Assembly: GCA_002633005.1 (NCBI GenBank)
Contig: NMRA01000226.1
Coordinates: 229,780-293,779 of the forward strand
Direction of reading: 5' to 3'
From: Phoronis australis
Taxonomy: Eukaryota > Phoronida > Phoronidae
Length of the DNA: 64,000 bases
How positions within the stretch are numbered: the first letter of the stretch is position 1; each line of letters opens with the position of its first letter. The notes under the pieces were generated by a model that saw only the letters and a list, made by a program, of their open reading frames with translations, was not told the DNA's origin and did no database searches. Both the position numbers and the translations under genes were made by a program. This document shows, in pieces, positions 35,831 to 47,149 of the stretch.

Positions 35831-38800
35831 CTGAAACACAAAGCATAACATGAGTAAAATTCTCACATGTAAATAGGGTGCAAAGAACCTGGGGGTACTC
35901 CTTAGAAGGTGCATACATGATGCGCTTTATTTTCACAGTTAGAATCTTCACGAAAAGGTGTCTTTCTGAAAGAAGTGTCTACAAAAGGGTTCATTTCCGA
36001 CAATTTACCATTCACACCAGTCAGTGCTGACTGGTGTATCACCGACCCTATTACGCTCTGCTCCTTTCCATTTAATCCCTCACACACTAAATAGCAATAG
36101 TCGTCAAAGTGACATGAACTTGATGTTTAGCCGGAAATGATACAGAGCATAAACCCTTCAGTATGCACCCAGTCCCCTGGGTGGAGAAATAATATTCAGT
36201 GCCTGAACTCTCAGCTATAGTCGTCACAGACTTTGCAATCCAGAGAATGAGCGCGACGGAGTAAATAATGTGGTTTGAGATCAAATCCAGTATTCAGGAC
36301 CCAAGAGCACTGCCAGCAGAACCCAGCAGCTCAGTCGAGGTCCTGAACCTTTCAATTCACAGGCTACATTCCATTAACACTGATGGAAGATCGTACACAG
36401 CATCCCAACCTACTTTAACTCACAGCTGACTGGTCAGAACATACATGTAAACATGAGACCAGCCACCACTGAGTGGGTCCACTGAAGCAAACGCATGTCT
36501 TTCATAGCTCAGCCATAACCACATAATAATCACAGGACATAACTGTCTCTAACCACTTGACTAATTACACAGCTTGCAATTACCATGATATTGATCATGA
36601 ATAATGAATAACAAAGACAAAAGGGATTAACTCCAGCCACCAGTTTCCAATGACAGCATCAGCATACCCAGTGTTCAGCTTCAAGTGTTGTGCAGTTCAG
36701 ATCCCAGTGTCTGGTGATAGATAATTTCACGGGGTGAAACGAGATACGTTTTGTTGCATGTGCTGTTTTTTCACAGACTTACTGATGAACAGATTTTATT
36801 CATTCCTTTTAGAAAATACATGGATTGCTGCGAAGACAAACATGGAATTCAGATGCTTTTATCTATTATTACGATTACTTAGTGGTCTATTTTCTATTAC
36901 AGGAATGGGGATACTGGTAAAAGACTACAGAAGTTGAGAACACATATTTCATACTAAAACAAATAAAACTTTTCATAAACAAGTTTGGAGTGAAACATTG
37001 TGCTTTCAAAAGTAGTTTAAACCCTGCAAGCTAGTAAATGTTACATGATATTCATTTAATAAAAGTTAAAAAACAGAACATATGCATATGAAATGAACGA
37101 GTCGAAAATAAACTACAAAGAACAAATGCTCAGTTTCACTATAAACTCTCTCGCAAATTTTAATTTAATTTCATTTAATTTAACTTTTAAACCTATCTAG
37201 TTGAAACAACAGGTGTACATACTATTTATCTACCAAAGATTAAAGTAAAATACAACCATGCCCAGTTGTCAAGATAACCTGCAATATATCAGCAATGCTA
37301 AACTACACAGTCACAGAAAGTTAACTGCTTTCAGGAAGACCTTCCTGTGTTGAAAGGAGTTATTTTTCATATGACAGTAAGGAAATGTGTCACACAAAAG
37401 CATCTGCACCGAAATCTCAAGAGCAGGAAGCTCTCAGATTCACTTTACTGACTGAAAGCTAACAGAAGATCACATAAAGCCTGATTCATGAGCTTGAAGA
37501 GAAATGTTCAGGATCAAATCCAGCAATGTTAGTTGTATCGTAACATCAAAGACTGTTCCCTCCGATCACATGTTCCCGAGACTGAGCCACATAACATTGA
37601 CTGAAATGCATTTGGTCAGTTTAGATTCAATAGTTCAAAATAAAAGGAAGAAGGTTTAACACCAAACTGATGAAAGAGAAAGTAAGGATACTGACAGGGT
37701 TATAAGCACTACTAATAATAGACTAGTGCATCTTGGTTGCAGCAAGGAGTCTATCGGGTGTCTGCATCTATGTTTAGCAAGAGAGAATCGATCCTTAAAT
37801 CCCTAGAGCCATTACTCATCCATGACACTACAGAGCTTCCATCACCATTACACAATGACACCATATTAGAAAAAAACATTTCCTGATACACCACACCTCA
37901 TGGAATGTGTCAGCCACTATGTACACAAGGAAGTACAAGGTCACAGGAAAAAAATAATTTTGCCTTGAACTGTTCGACGATCTTTGACACAATAAGCCAA
38001 GATTTCACGCTTCAAAAAGAATTGCAGAAATTGGTATTCTTTCCTTTTTTAAAAACATCGTCATGGTGATATGAATCGCGAAAGTTTAACCATTTTTGCT
38101 ATCGATTGCACAGCACAAAACTGAGGCAAAATTTAAATTACTTTAGCGGAGACAAAATTGATAATTTAATAGTCCTTAAACAGTGTATTTTAGGCACCTG
38201 CACTACGGTAAGTCTCCAGCAGCTCTCTGAGATCGTAGCTACTAGTAAGACCACAGGACACGTTATTGATAAGGCGATGCAGTACAGAGTTAGTAAGAAT
38301 TCCTTGTGTCCCTCGTTCACATTCAAGTTGAATGCCCATCTCTATATACCACAGATCTTAAAATGAATTGTAAGCCAATAAAACAAAACGAAATGTTTTT
38401 TTCATTTGGTCGAGTATTACCATTTCATGTGCTCCAAGGCTAAATTGTAGGTATTTCAAAACTTTACTCTCTGAGGATTACAAAATAGGGCCATCCTAGA
38501 CCAAACTATGAATTCAGATGCACTACATGTAGTAACAAGGACCAGAGACCTGTATCTGGAAGCCACAATTACTGAAGTGACCACAAAGTTTTGTAGTTTT
38601 TGTTTGGCACCTTATACAGCTGGGTGACAATGGTAGAAGGCAATACTTTGAAAGTTATTCTGAAAATGAAAACAGACAATGGGATACTTCAGGAGTTCAG
38701 ATTTGTATTGAAGTGTAAAGAATGTCAGGCATTCTTTGCTAAGAAAATAAACCACATATTATTTTAAGACCAGTCTTGCTTTGAACACTTATATTGTAGA

Positions 38801-41800
38801 ACCAACTTGATGTTTGGATGCAACGTGATGAGCATTTTGAGAGGGAGATAACTTGAAATATGGAAATCCCATCAGCGCGATGTGCGGATGCAAGCAAGGA
38901 ATTCTTGAGACAATGTGTAGCTCTCAGTGCAAAGTCATCTCATGTGAAACTCATCCATGTTCCATAACTAGCAATGAACTCCTCCCAAGCAATACATTTG
39001 GATGATTACAATAATATCAAATAACAATGAAAAGGATAATGACAATAGCAATATTATTATTATCACTATCACTATCATTTTTATTATTACTATATTTAAC
39101 CAAAATAATAATCATGTTTATAATTCCAATGTTACATACAAATTACGAAATACTACGTGCGAATGTAATTGTCAGCTAGTACCTGGCGAGTTCATCCTCA
39201 TTCAGACCGGGACCCAATTTCTAGGGAGAAAGTTGTTTTCACAGCGAATGTGGGAAAAATTCTGCCCATGATCTGGATAATGACACCTGACCAAGACACA
39301 CCAGAACGCCGCACCCTCGGTGCACCTAGTATTTCTAGACCACTGAGCAGCCTCACAACAATAGATATTGTTACTTCTATCATTAATGAAACTGAAACCA
39401 ACCAACAAGCCAATCCATTACCATGCTTCAACTGATCAACGTTCAAAGAAGCCCTATGGTACTGCCATTTGTTTTCGCATTGCTCGATAATGCAAACGGT
39501 GAATCTTTGATGACTGATAAACTTTTGGCTTCTCCTGTTATCAAGACACTGAATAAAACGCACTACAAACCAAGGAGCAGCATGGTCCTGGCATCTTTAA
39601 TGACATTTGAGGGGCCTCTTGAAGCAGTGCTATCACTAAAGAGGCACCCTCATTTTAAATATTACAATAAATAAATAAATAAATTTTAGTCTATTACAAG
39701 CTTGGTTTGCAGAGTGTAGTTGGCATAAACATTTGCTGAAGTTCCCAATACTTACAAAATGGCAATTAGACATTGAAAAATGAAAAACAACTATTTTGAC
39801 AATTATTTTTGTGCACAATAAGTGGAGAATTACCATAATTTAAAACAAATAAAGTGCTCTGAATATCGCAACAAAAGTTCATACTACACGGTAAGCTCTC
39901 AATGGGGATCTATTGAGAACCTGTTACATTTTAAGCTTCAAGTCCCCATCTGTGCAGAGGCCCCCAGTAGTGGATGAGCCTCACAATAGTGGAGAGTACA
40001 CCAGCTGTAGATGGAACCCCTTGTGCCTGATTCCCCTCCCCCATTACATTTTAACTCAATTCCGTCAGTTCCTGATCATAAGGGGCTACCATAGCTGGTC
40101 AAACGTCAAGCGTGCCAAACGCAGATCTGGTTTAAGCACTTATCTTGAAGACAAATGAATGTGCTTTTGCACCTCAGAATGGTAAATATGGCTTACCAAC
40201 GATTTTATATTAGAAAAATTTTATTCACGCACGGAAAACACTACTCCTAAGAAACTTCTTCCCAGGATTTCTGGACTAAATACCCAACCACGTAAATAGT
40301 TATAAAATAACAAAACCAAATTCATGAATCATTATGGCTCCACATAATGAAACAATTGGTACATACCGTAATCTCCAACAAATCTACATCCTCTTGGAAA
40401 TGCTTCAGCCCTCAGAGCAGGACTGAATAAATTCCAGAGCCAAAGACTAGACAAAAGGGACTTCTGATCTTCTCAATGCAACATCTTGAAATGCCATTTT
40501 TCAATAAAGCACCAGAAATTAAATTAAGTACACGAAATAAAATTTAAGTTGTTTGGAAATTTTTAAAAAAATGATGTGAACAATAAAAATTTTCACAATT
40601 TGAAAGTACTGAATTTTGACTGTCATTACATTCTCTCCAGTCAGATCAACAAATTTAGTTGATAATTGAGAGTGTACCGTAATACCGCAGTAAAAATTCT
40701 CCAGTTTGGGACAGTGAAAAATTAATTATTTTGCTCAAGGTCACAGCTTGTACCAAGTTTCAGAAACGCGTAAAATTGGCCATGCAAAATTCAAGATTTA
40801 CAATCAAAAGACAAATTAAATCATTCAACTCGATATTACATTGCGTTAACGGCTATTTTCAACGATTTTAAGAATTCTGCCAAGTCTATGTTCAGATACA
40901 GAACACAGCACCGGATATTTGAGAAATATGATGAACAGCAAATTACTACCTAACCTACGTACCAATCTATAGAATCAAGAAAATCCAATTTCTGCTTGAA
41001 TTTTGGTCTCCCAAATTTTAGACACTGTCCAAAACTAGAGAATGTTTACCGTAATACAAATACTGTTCCCAAAATATTGACAATCAGCTCCTTATACTGA
41101 ATAATAGGCTGGTGTATTTAGAATCTGCATGATACCCAAAATGTCGGACTTGTAGATTTTTCGGACATTGGATGTCATTGCAAACCCCTGTTTGACAAGC
41201 TGAAAAATCCTGGGTATGGTGTTAAATGTCTGCGGATTCACTGCATGTCACTGAACATCTAGACAATTCTGTAGAAGTTCAATGCTAGTCACTGAACATC
41301 TAGACAATGTACCTCTGTAGGAATTCAACATATCAACTTCCCTGGTATGAGTGAAACTAGTCTCATTCATCACTCAATACATGATCACTATCGATTCCAG
41401 GTTCACTGGCCTGGACAAATCAAATTTTGACTGAGAATAAACCCGACAGCCTTCACTGACATGGCCAGTGGCAATCAAAAGAGAAAACAGGATGCCGACA
41501 ACATGTCTCAGTAAACACTCACTGACATATCTGTGACGAGAGCACAAGAAGAGAACCAATGTGATACTTGACATTCCCTCTGTTGAAGCGATCATTACCT
41601 TAGAAATGATAGCTGTTCACAATGTTTTACATTTGAGGGATAACGTGAAAACAGGCTGCACTCATACAGCAGGGTTAATTCCTGCCCACGTTTGAACCTG
41701 TGCCATTTGTGCGCACCTGATGATAAAAAGACCACTTTTTTCAAAAAGTTAAGTCCACTAGACATAGTACAATCAAAGTGGTAACAAATGAAAGAGAAAC

Positions 41801-42783
41801 TTCAAGGGCAATCAATTTCACATAGAACTCTATATAAAGGTCTCGGTATTCAGAAACAGCACTTAATAACTTGTCAGGAAAATTAAGAGTCTGTCCACAA
41901 CAGGCATAAATACTACTTGGGGCAAGGTAGTATTACTATTATTATTATTTTTATCGCAGCTGGAAATGTTTATTCTAGATGGTCGCCTCAATAAATGAAC
42001 AATTAATAGCTTCAAGGAAGGCACATATAACTCTGTAAAACAAGCTGGTGATGAGTTGGCCTCCAACCTGTTCTATGGTGAATATGCTTTCAGAGCATAG
42101 TGTCACTTATAAGCAATTTGAAACCAGTTCAGAGTGTATGCCTGCCTAAAGTTAGAGCGTGTCTCTGACTAGAGTGAGAGCTCGCTATTGGACAACAGCT
42201 CAGGCTTGCTTCAATTTCAATTTTTCAAAATGGCATCCATGAATGCAGTTATCGACAAATCAGTGTACACGAACTGCCATTTTCACCAAAAACAAGTTTT
42301 TGAAATCCAAAGTTTATAAAATTTTGATAAGTCATAGCAATAAAACCACAAGCACGATTGTCTCGGAGCAAACAGAAAACAAAGGAAGTCCCCTATTTTG
42401 AAAACCGTATCACTGATTGACTGAATGATACTCGAGATCAAAATCAAATTAGTTCTCAACTAAAATCAGGAACTGCATACACATGGCGACAACGATCGTG
42501 TACCAACCGAGTCACACAACACTGGTCACAGCACACCAGAGCTGCATGGTCTGCTACAACACAGCCACACAGCAACCAGGGTCAAACTTACGCTGTGACT
42601 GTCCTATCGAGTGTCGTCTTAGATTCGAAAGCGAAGCGTGGAGACGAAGATGCGACAGCGGCTGGTTCGAAAAATGTTTCTAATATAACAATGAGATTCG
42701 TAAATCCAACGAATTCAAATAATTTGACGACTTTCAGTGAGTATGCATAGTGATCTCAACATTCAAATGCGCCGATAACATAC
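35831..42783. other. presumed first (5' UTR) intron of the CYRI homologue
   Basis: No coding exon can be supported in this AT-rich 7-kb stretch. An upstream noncoding exon is required by the splice acceptor before the CYRI start exon, and the best candidate donor lies at 42.78 kb. Visible contents are the AT microsatellite at 39.0 kb and an (AAAT)4-5 tract at 39668. Short frames at 39198-39563 and 39913-40158 have no recognisable motif. Confidence 0.4.
39003..39125. repeat. low-complexity trinucleotide-like AT tract
   Basis: This stretch is made of ATA/ATT and ATC units (for example TATTATTATTATCACTATC). It lies upstream of the first CYRI coding exon, within the presumed first intron. The frame through it is an artefact of its composition. 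Confidence 0.8.
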
Positions 42784-42960
42784 CTTCAAAACTCTGTGAA
42801 ACTGTTACAAAGTTGCCTGATAGTATTTCCTGGCGTATTTCCGGGTTTGTGGTTCAAAATGTTGTATCCCATAATACTACAGCACCTGTCACATGACTTC
42901 TTCAACCAAAAGGTGGCGGCACAGTCAGCATCGTCTGCTGCGGAAAACCAACAACGGTAA
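42784..42960 (-). promoter_or_regulatory. candidate noncoding first exon and promoter of the CYRI homologue
   Basis: On the minus strand a good donor (TTTTGAAG then GTATGT, with GT at 42783-42782) follows about 170 bases containing CCGGAAATACG (ETS-like) and a GC-richer patch. No TATA box is evident. This suits a housekeeping-type promoter, but the exon is inferred only from the donor. An alternative donor, GCCG then GTAAGT, lies at about 43612. Confidence 0.3.
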
Positions 42961-43688
42961 AAACAACAAGTAAACTAGACTCTCAGAACTTCGTGTGGCA
43001 GTCGCCGAAAAGCTTCCGCTGTGTGAAGGCCCCATGGGATGGCCACTGTCTATACTGCTAGTTGAGATGGTGACAATGTCTACCTGCTTGTCAGCTCAGT
43101 ATAGCTATTGCCATGGCCCGCCCGTACAGTGTACGGCGTACACTGTCACTAGCCTAGACTAGGTCTAGGCCTACGACTTTTGCCAGTCCGTGACCTGGCT
43201 GAAACTTTATGTAAAGGCCTGAGAAAATAACGACGTCTCGGTTCTTTCCTAAACCAGAGAACACGCCTAGTTTGAGTAAGGGGTGATTTTTAGAATTCCA
43301 AACGTTTAATGGCCTACATCAAAAATATTTTTCATTTGCACAGAGCTTGCCAGTGCACCGACCGAGGCTTACAGAAAGCACGCTTTAAGAATTCAACCAT
43401 AATACCTAAACAGAAGCGAAATGCTTTTGTTTAATTTTTGTCGATTAAAATAGGCGTGTTAGTTGAAAGAGTTAAAACTTTGTGCTGAAAACAAGTAACT
43501 TTTTATCTAGTTTCTATTGCAATTCAAAACCAATCTAAAATGATAAAAACAAAGGTTCACGAACTGAAATAAATTTCATAGAACAAACTAACTTTTGAAT
43601 GAGAGACCACTTACCGGCATGAATTCGGTCTCAGCTGGACCCTTATCAAATGATAAGAGACTTTTGGCCTTGGGAAAAACTGACAGAT

Positions 43689-43861
43689 CATGCGCGCACC
43701 GAGGGGGAGCTCGGGGAGCTCCCCACTTTCACTTGGCGAAGTAGACAAAAACGTACGTCTAAGACACGAAAACTCTGAAATAAAGCAGAAAACGAGACAA
43801 AAGTCCACTAAAAAGAAGGGACAACCCTTCTTCCTAATTTTTAAGGCTGGGTTCGCGCATG
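43689..43861. mobile_element. MITE family with TGCGCGCACCCAG ends, copy 1
   Basis: It begins CATGCGCGCACCGAGGGGGA and ends AAGGCTGGGTTCGCGCATG, short terminal inverted repeats. The interior contains CACTTGGCGAAGTAG and AACGAGACAAAAGTCCAC. It belongs to the same family as 48082, 54960, 55425 and 62090. Confidence 0.6.
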
Positions 43862-43979
43862 CACATCAACCCTTCTCCAGATCAATGTCACTTTGAAATA
43901 AAATGACAAGCTGTGACACTTCAACTTGTAGAGCAAGGTATCGAGCAACAGCGATCCTTTAAGTTCTTTTTCTTGACAT

Positions 43980-44040
43980 CAGTGGCGGAGCGTGAGGGAA
44001 GACAAAAGAAGGGGGCTCCGTCAGACCTGCTATTTTGTAC
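43980..44040 (+). repeat. hAT-like MITE terminus, third copy
   Basis: CAGTGGCGGAGCGTGAGGGAAG begins at 43980, preceded by CAT. It resembles the ends at 611 and 2629. The other terminus was not identified. Confidence 0.3.
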
Positions 44041-44089
44041 CTTGCACACCGTTCCCTTCTTCTAGACCTCTTCCCATGACCTGACACCC

Positions 44090-44228
44090 GTTCAGTAACG
44101 CTAGGACCTCGCTAAAAAGCAAGAGTTCGCGAGATTACGTGAGATATTGCCGTGTATTTTAAATGAGAACACGTGACTTTGACAAGGTTTTAGCTAGGTC
44201 TCAGCTTAGGTTCTAGCGTCTACTGAAC
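44090..44228. mobile_element. 139-bp palindromic MITE, copy 2
   Basis: It starts GTTCAGTAACGCTAGGACCT and ends AGGTTCTAGCGTCTACTGAAC, so it folds on itself almost end to end. A second, inverted copy lies at 3895-4006. No coding capacity. Confidence 0.7.
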
Positions 44229-45762
44229 GCACGCCAGATGAAAACTCTTTACGCCGGCACTAATCAAATGCCCGTGAAAAGTCTCTAATTCTAAAAACAT
44301 TCACACCAAATTTCGATTATTTACTTCAAAATATTACTATTTCGCGATTACTTCAATCAAGCTACTCGTATGAAAACAAAAGCAAAAACTGAAAACAAAA
44401 TGATCAGTTTAATTATTATATTTGTTTAAGGACAAAGTGAAATGCCATTGAACTGATTTTACATTCAACACAGCACTTGTTGAATGGTAATCATTCTCAT
44501 ATTTTTGCAAATTGGATAACATTCAGATCGACGACTTTGCCAATGAGCGGGAAAGTGCATGGCATCATGGAAGGCAGGGAATAATGTGTAACACAAGTTG
44601 GTCCGTCTGTGAACTAAAAAATATATCCGGAAAGTAGTCCGGGAGGGGTGAGTAATGATAACGTGCGTGCCAGAAGAATTTTGTTCCCTGGCAGGGCCGA
44701 GCCTGCGGAGACAGGTACATGTAAATCTATAGGAGGCTTGTTATTAGAATGCGGGTAGCAACATTTTTTGAAGCATCAGGACAAGCAGAATATTGAGAAT
44801 TAGTTCACATTAAAAAAATCGTATCTGAAGTAACGTGTAAGTTATATTGCAGTGAAAATGTTCATTGTTTTTTTAATTGACTTATTACGTCTCGACCTAT
44901 TTTTACTTTGGTGACAGCCTTCCAGTGGCCAAGGAGATTTGTTTTATTACAACTTGTAACAATTTCTAGAAAGTATTGAAAGTCTATGTGGACAAACATT
45001 TACCAGGAAAGGTGTGAAAAATGGCTACAATGTTGCATGAACTATATTTTTACAGCTTTGTACAAAAATTGTACATGGACTGTCTGAGGAAAGGGATGAC
45101 CAGTGGCCAGTTGCATGAAACAGTTTCATTAGGGACTCAACTGTGTCACCTGAATTTCCTGTGCATATGTGGACTTGGTGCTGAAATTCAGGAAACTTTG
45201 CTGTGATATATGGACACTGATTGTCCTTCCTTCAGCTATTTTATCTCCACTACTACGTCATGATTTAGCTTTGATACATAGCGAAAATAAACTCTACATT
45301 GAATACTTAGTATTACTGAAACTTTTAAAAGACCAGGACCTTTTCATAGAACATCTCTAGATTCAGAACTGATTCGTTATTTTTCATTGAGATAAGGTTT
45401 CAGTTTTCAGATAAACTGTTATATAATTAAAAGAGGAGCTCACAATGAGGATGTACAGTGATGGGCAATATAACAACATCTAAAATGCAAAGACTGTGTC
45501 GTGCAATCGACCACAGATGTCTCAAAACAAAAAAAAAAATTTGTAAAGAAATTATTTCATATATGTGTCAGTGCTCTTTCTGGAGTCTAATGCATACTTA
45601 AGCGTGTAGCAAAAATGTGGTAACTTCATTTTGCACGTTTTTGCTGAAATAGCTTTGAAAAATTTAAAAAAGATTTGATTTCCCATCTCAACTAGCCTAG
45701 CGGTATTTTTCAATGTTGTAAGCCTTCTCTAAACACCCCAATACCAGTGTTTAATTAATACG
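44229..45762. other. stretch without a supportable gene, upstream of the 465-codon exon
   Basis: No recognisable gene or well-bounded repeat. It lies between the candidate CYRI promoter (minus) and the long plus-strand exon, so it may include the latter's promoter. Short frames at 45021-45206 and 45169-45360 have no recognisable motif. Confidence 0.4.
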
Positions 45763-47149
45763 ATGTCTATGGTTCATTTTTTGTTGTTGTTTTTGGATCC
45801 AGCATTGAGAATGGGCGACAAGATAAAAAGCGTTCATTTTTCATCTCCATTGTCCAGCGTTCGTATTTACGAAGACTCCCAAGGCACCCAAAGTACACAG
45901 GACGTGGCGGAGATCTCGGCATTTAACGAGATGGACGGAAACGTGCATAGTGGCGATGCAAGTAATTCAAAACCTAAACTATTCCGAATGAGTGCGCTTG
46001 ACCACGATACAATGAACGATCTACTGCTAGATCACAATTTTCCATTCTCCATTAACCCCAATGTTGGTGTTTCAAGAAGCATCGACAAAGACTGCTGTGA
46101 GCTTGATTTGGTGATAACCAATATCTTGTCAAACGCAGCCGCCGCAACGTTGGATGGTGTACTTGTCAAGAGCTCATCGGAATTCCGAAATCCATTGGAT
46201 AGCAGCGGAGGTGAATCAGATGAAAACGCGAGCAGTCAATTCTCCGCTAATGAAGAAGAAGAATCAGATTTGGCTGTATTTATTAACAGCGTATTGGAAA
46301 GCGTGATTACTGGGCTGGAGAAACCACTTGACCTGCTAGAAATTAATATTACAACCCACCACGAGAAACGGCAATCAAGTAAGCGTTCTAATACCAAAAG
46401 CTGGAATCAAGCAAAGCCCTGCGAAATCGTGAATGGGACCACAGCTGAGTCAAACATTCAGCCCATTGCTCCGACTCTTTATAACGAAGGACACGGACAT
46501 AAACGTTGTTATACAAATGATGACGGTTTAACCAAAGAATATTTTAAGTGTCTTAAAGTCACAGCTCAAGAAAAAGATGAAAGTAACGAGTCTTGGCTGC
46601 AGAATGCTGATAGCGAAAAGAGAAAACTTTCACTGGACGACCCTGAACTTAGGGAAGTAAAGCGTCAAAAGAAGGAAAGCGAAACCTCGGAAAATTTGGC
46701 TGATTTCACAAATACCACCAGCCAAGCATCACGAATGTTGAAAGACCATGTCCAGCACACCAAGGCATTGGTCTGCAACACTCTAACGGAGGATAAACGG
46801 CCTAACTCACTAGGGGTTGAAATGGTGCAGTTCCGTCAGAAATATGCAGTCCTGTCTGCTTGCAAGGAATTTCCTGTAATACCGGAAGAAGACGAGCTGG
46901 ACGGCGACTGTACGTTTGGTCGGAAGCCAGAGGATTTTTCATCTGATTGCATTGCCGAAGACTGCCATCATTTTGTCAGAGTCCGCCCTGTTGCCGAAAG
47001 TACTGGGCATTGTACAGATGAAATTCAGCCTGAAGATGGATACCGCTTACAATTGTTCGAGCAAAATTCGCTGGAGACCTCAGCTAAAAGAATGGAGAAA
47101 GAATCCTGTTTGACAGCGGACATTCTTTGCACCCAAAATATCGTAAAAG
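45763..47149 (+). CDS. long exon of an unrecognised, probably nuclear acidic/Ser-rich protein
   Basis: A 465-codon open frame, by far the longest in the window, runs from ATG at 45763 to TAA at 47158-47160. Just before the stop is a consensus donor (AAAG then GTAAGA, GT at 47150-47151), so the coding exon more likely ends at 47149 and splices onward. Two starts are possible: residue 1, or Met17 at 45811, which has the better context (GAGAATGGGC) and omits a hydrophobic leader-like stretch. Visible features are KSVHF (residues 22-26), fitting the RVxF PP1-docking pattern; LDHDTMNDLLLDHNFPFSI; an acidic patch (NEEEESD, about 165-172); and two basic clusters (EKRKLS near 285, VKRQKK near 300) resembling a nuclear localisation signal. 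I do not recognise the family. Downstream exons were not identified. Confidence 0.7.

Noticed and set aside
39002-39271. Asn/Ile-rich 89-codon frame
   Set aside because: It is the translation of an ATA/ATT/ATC microsatellite.
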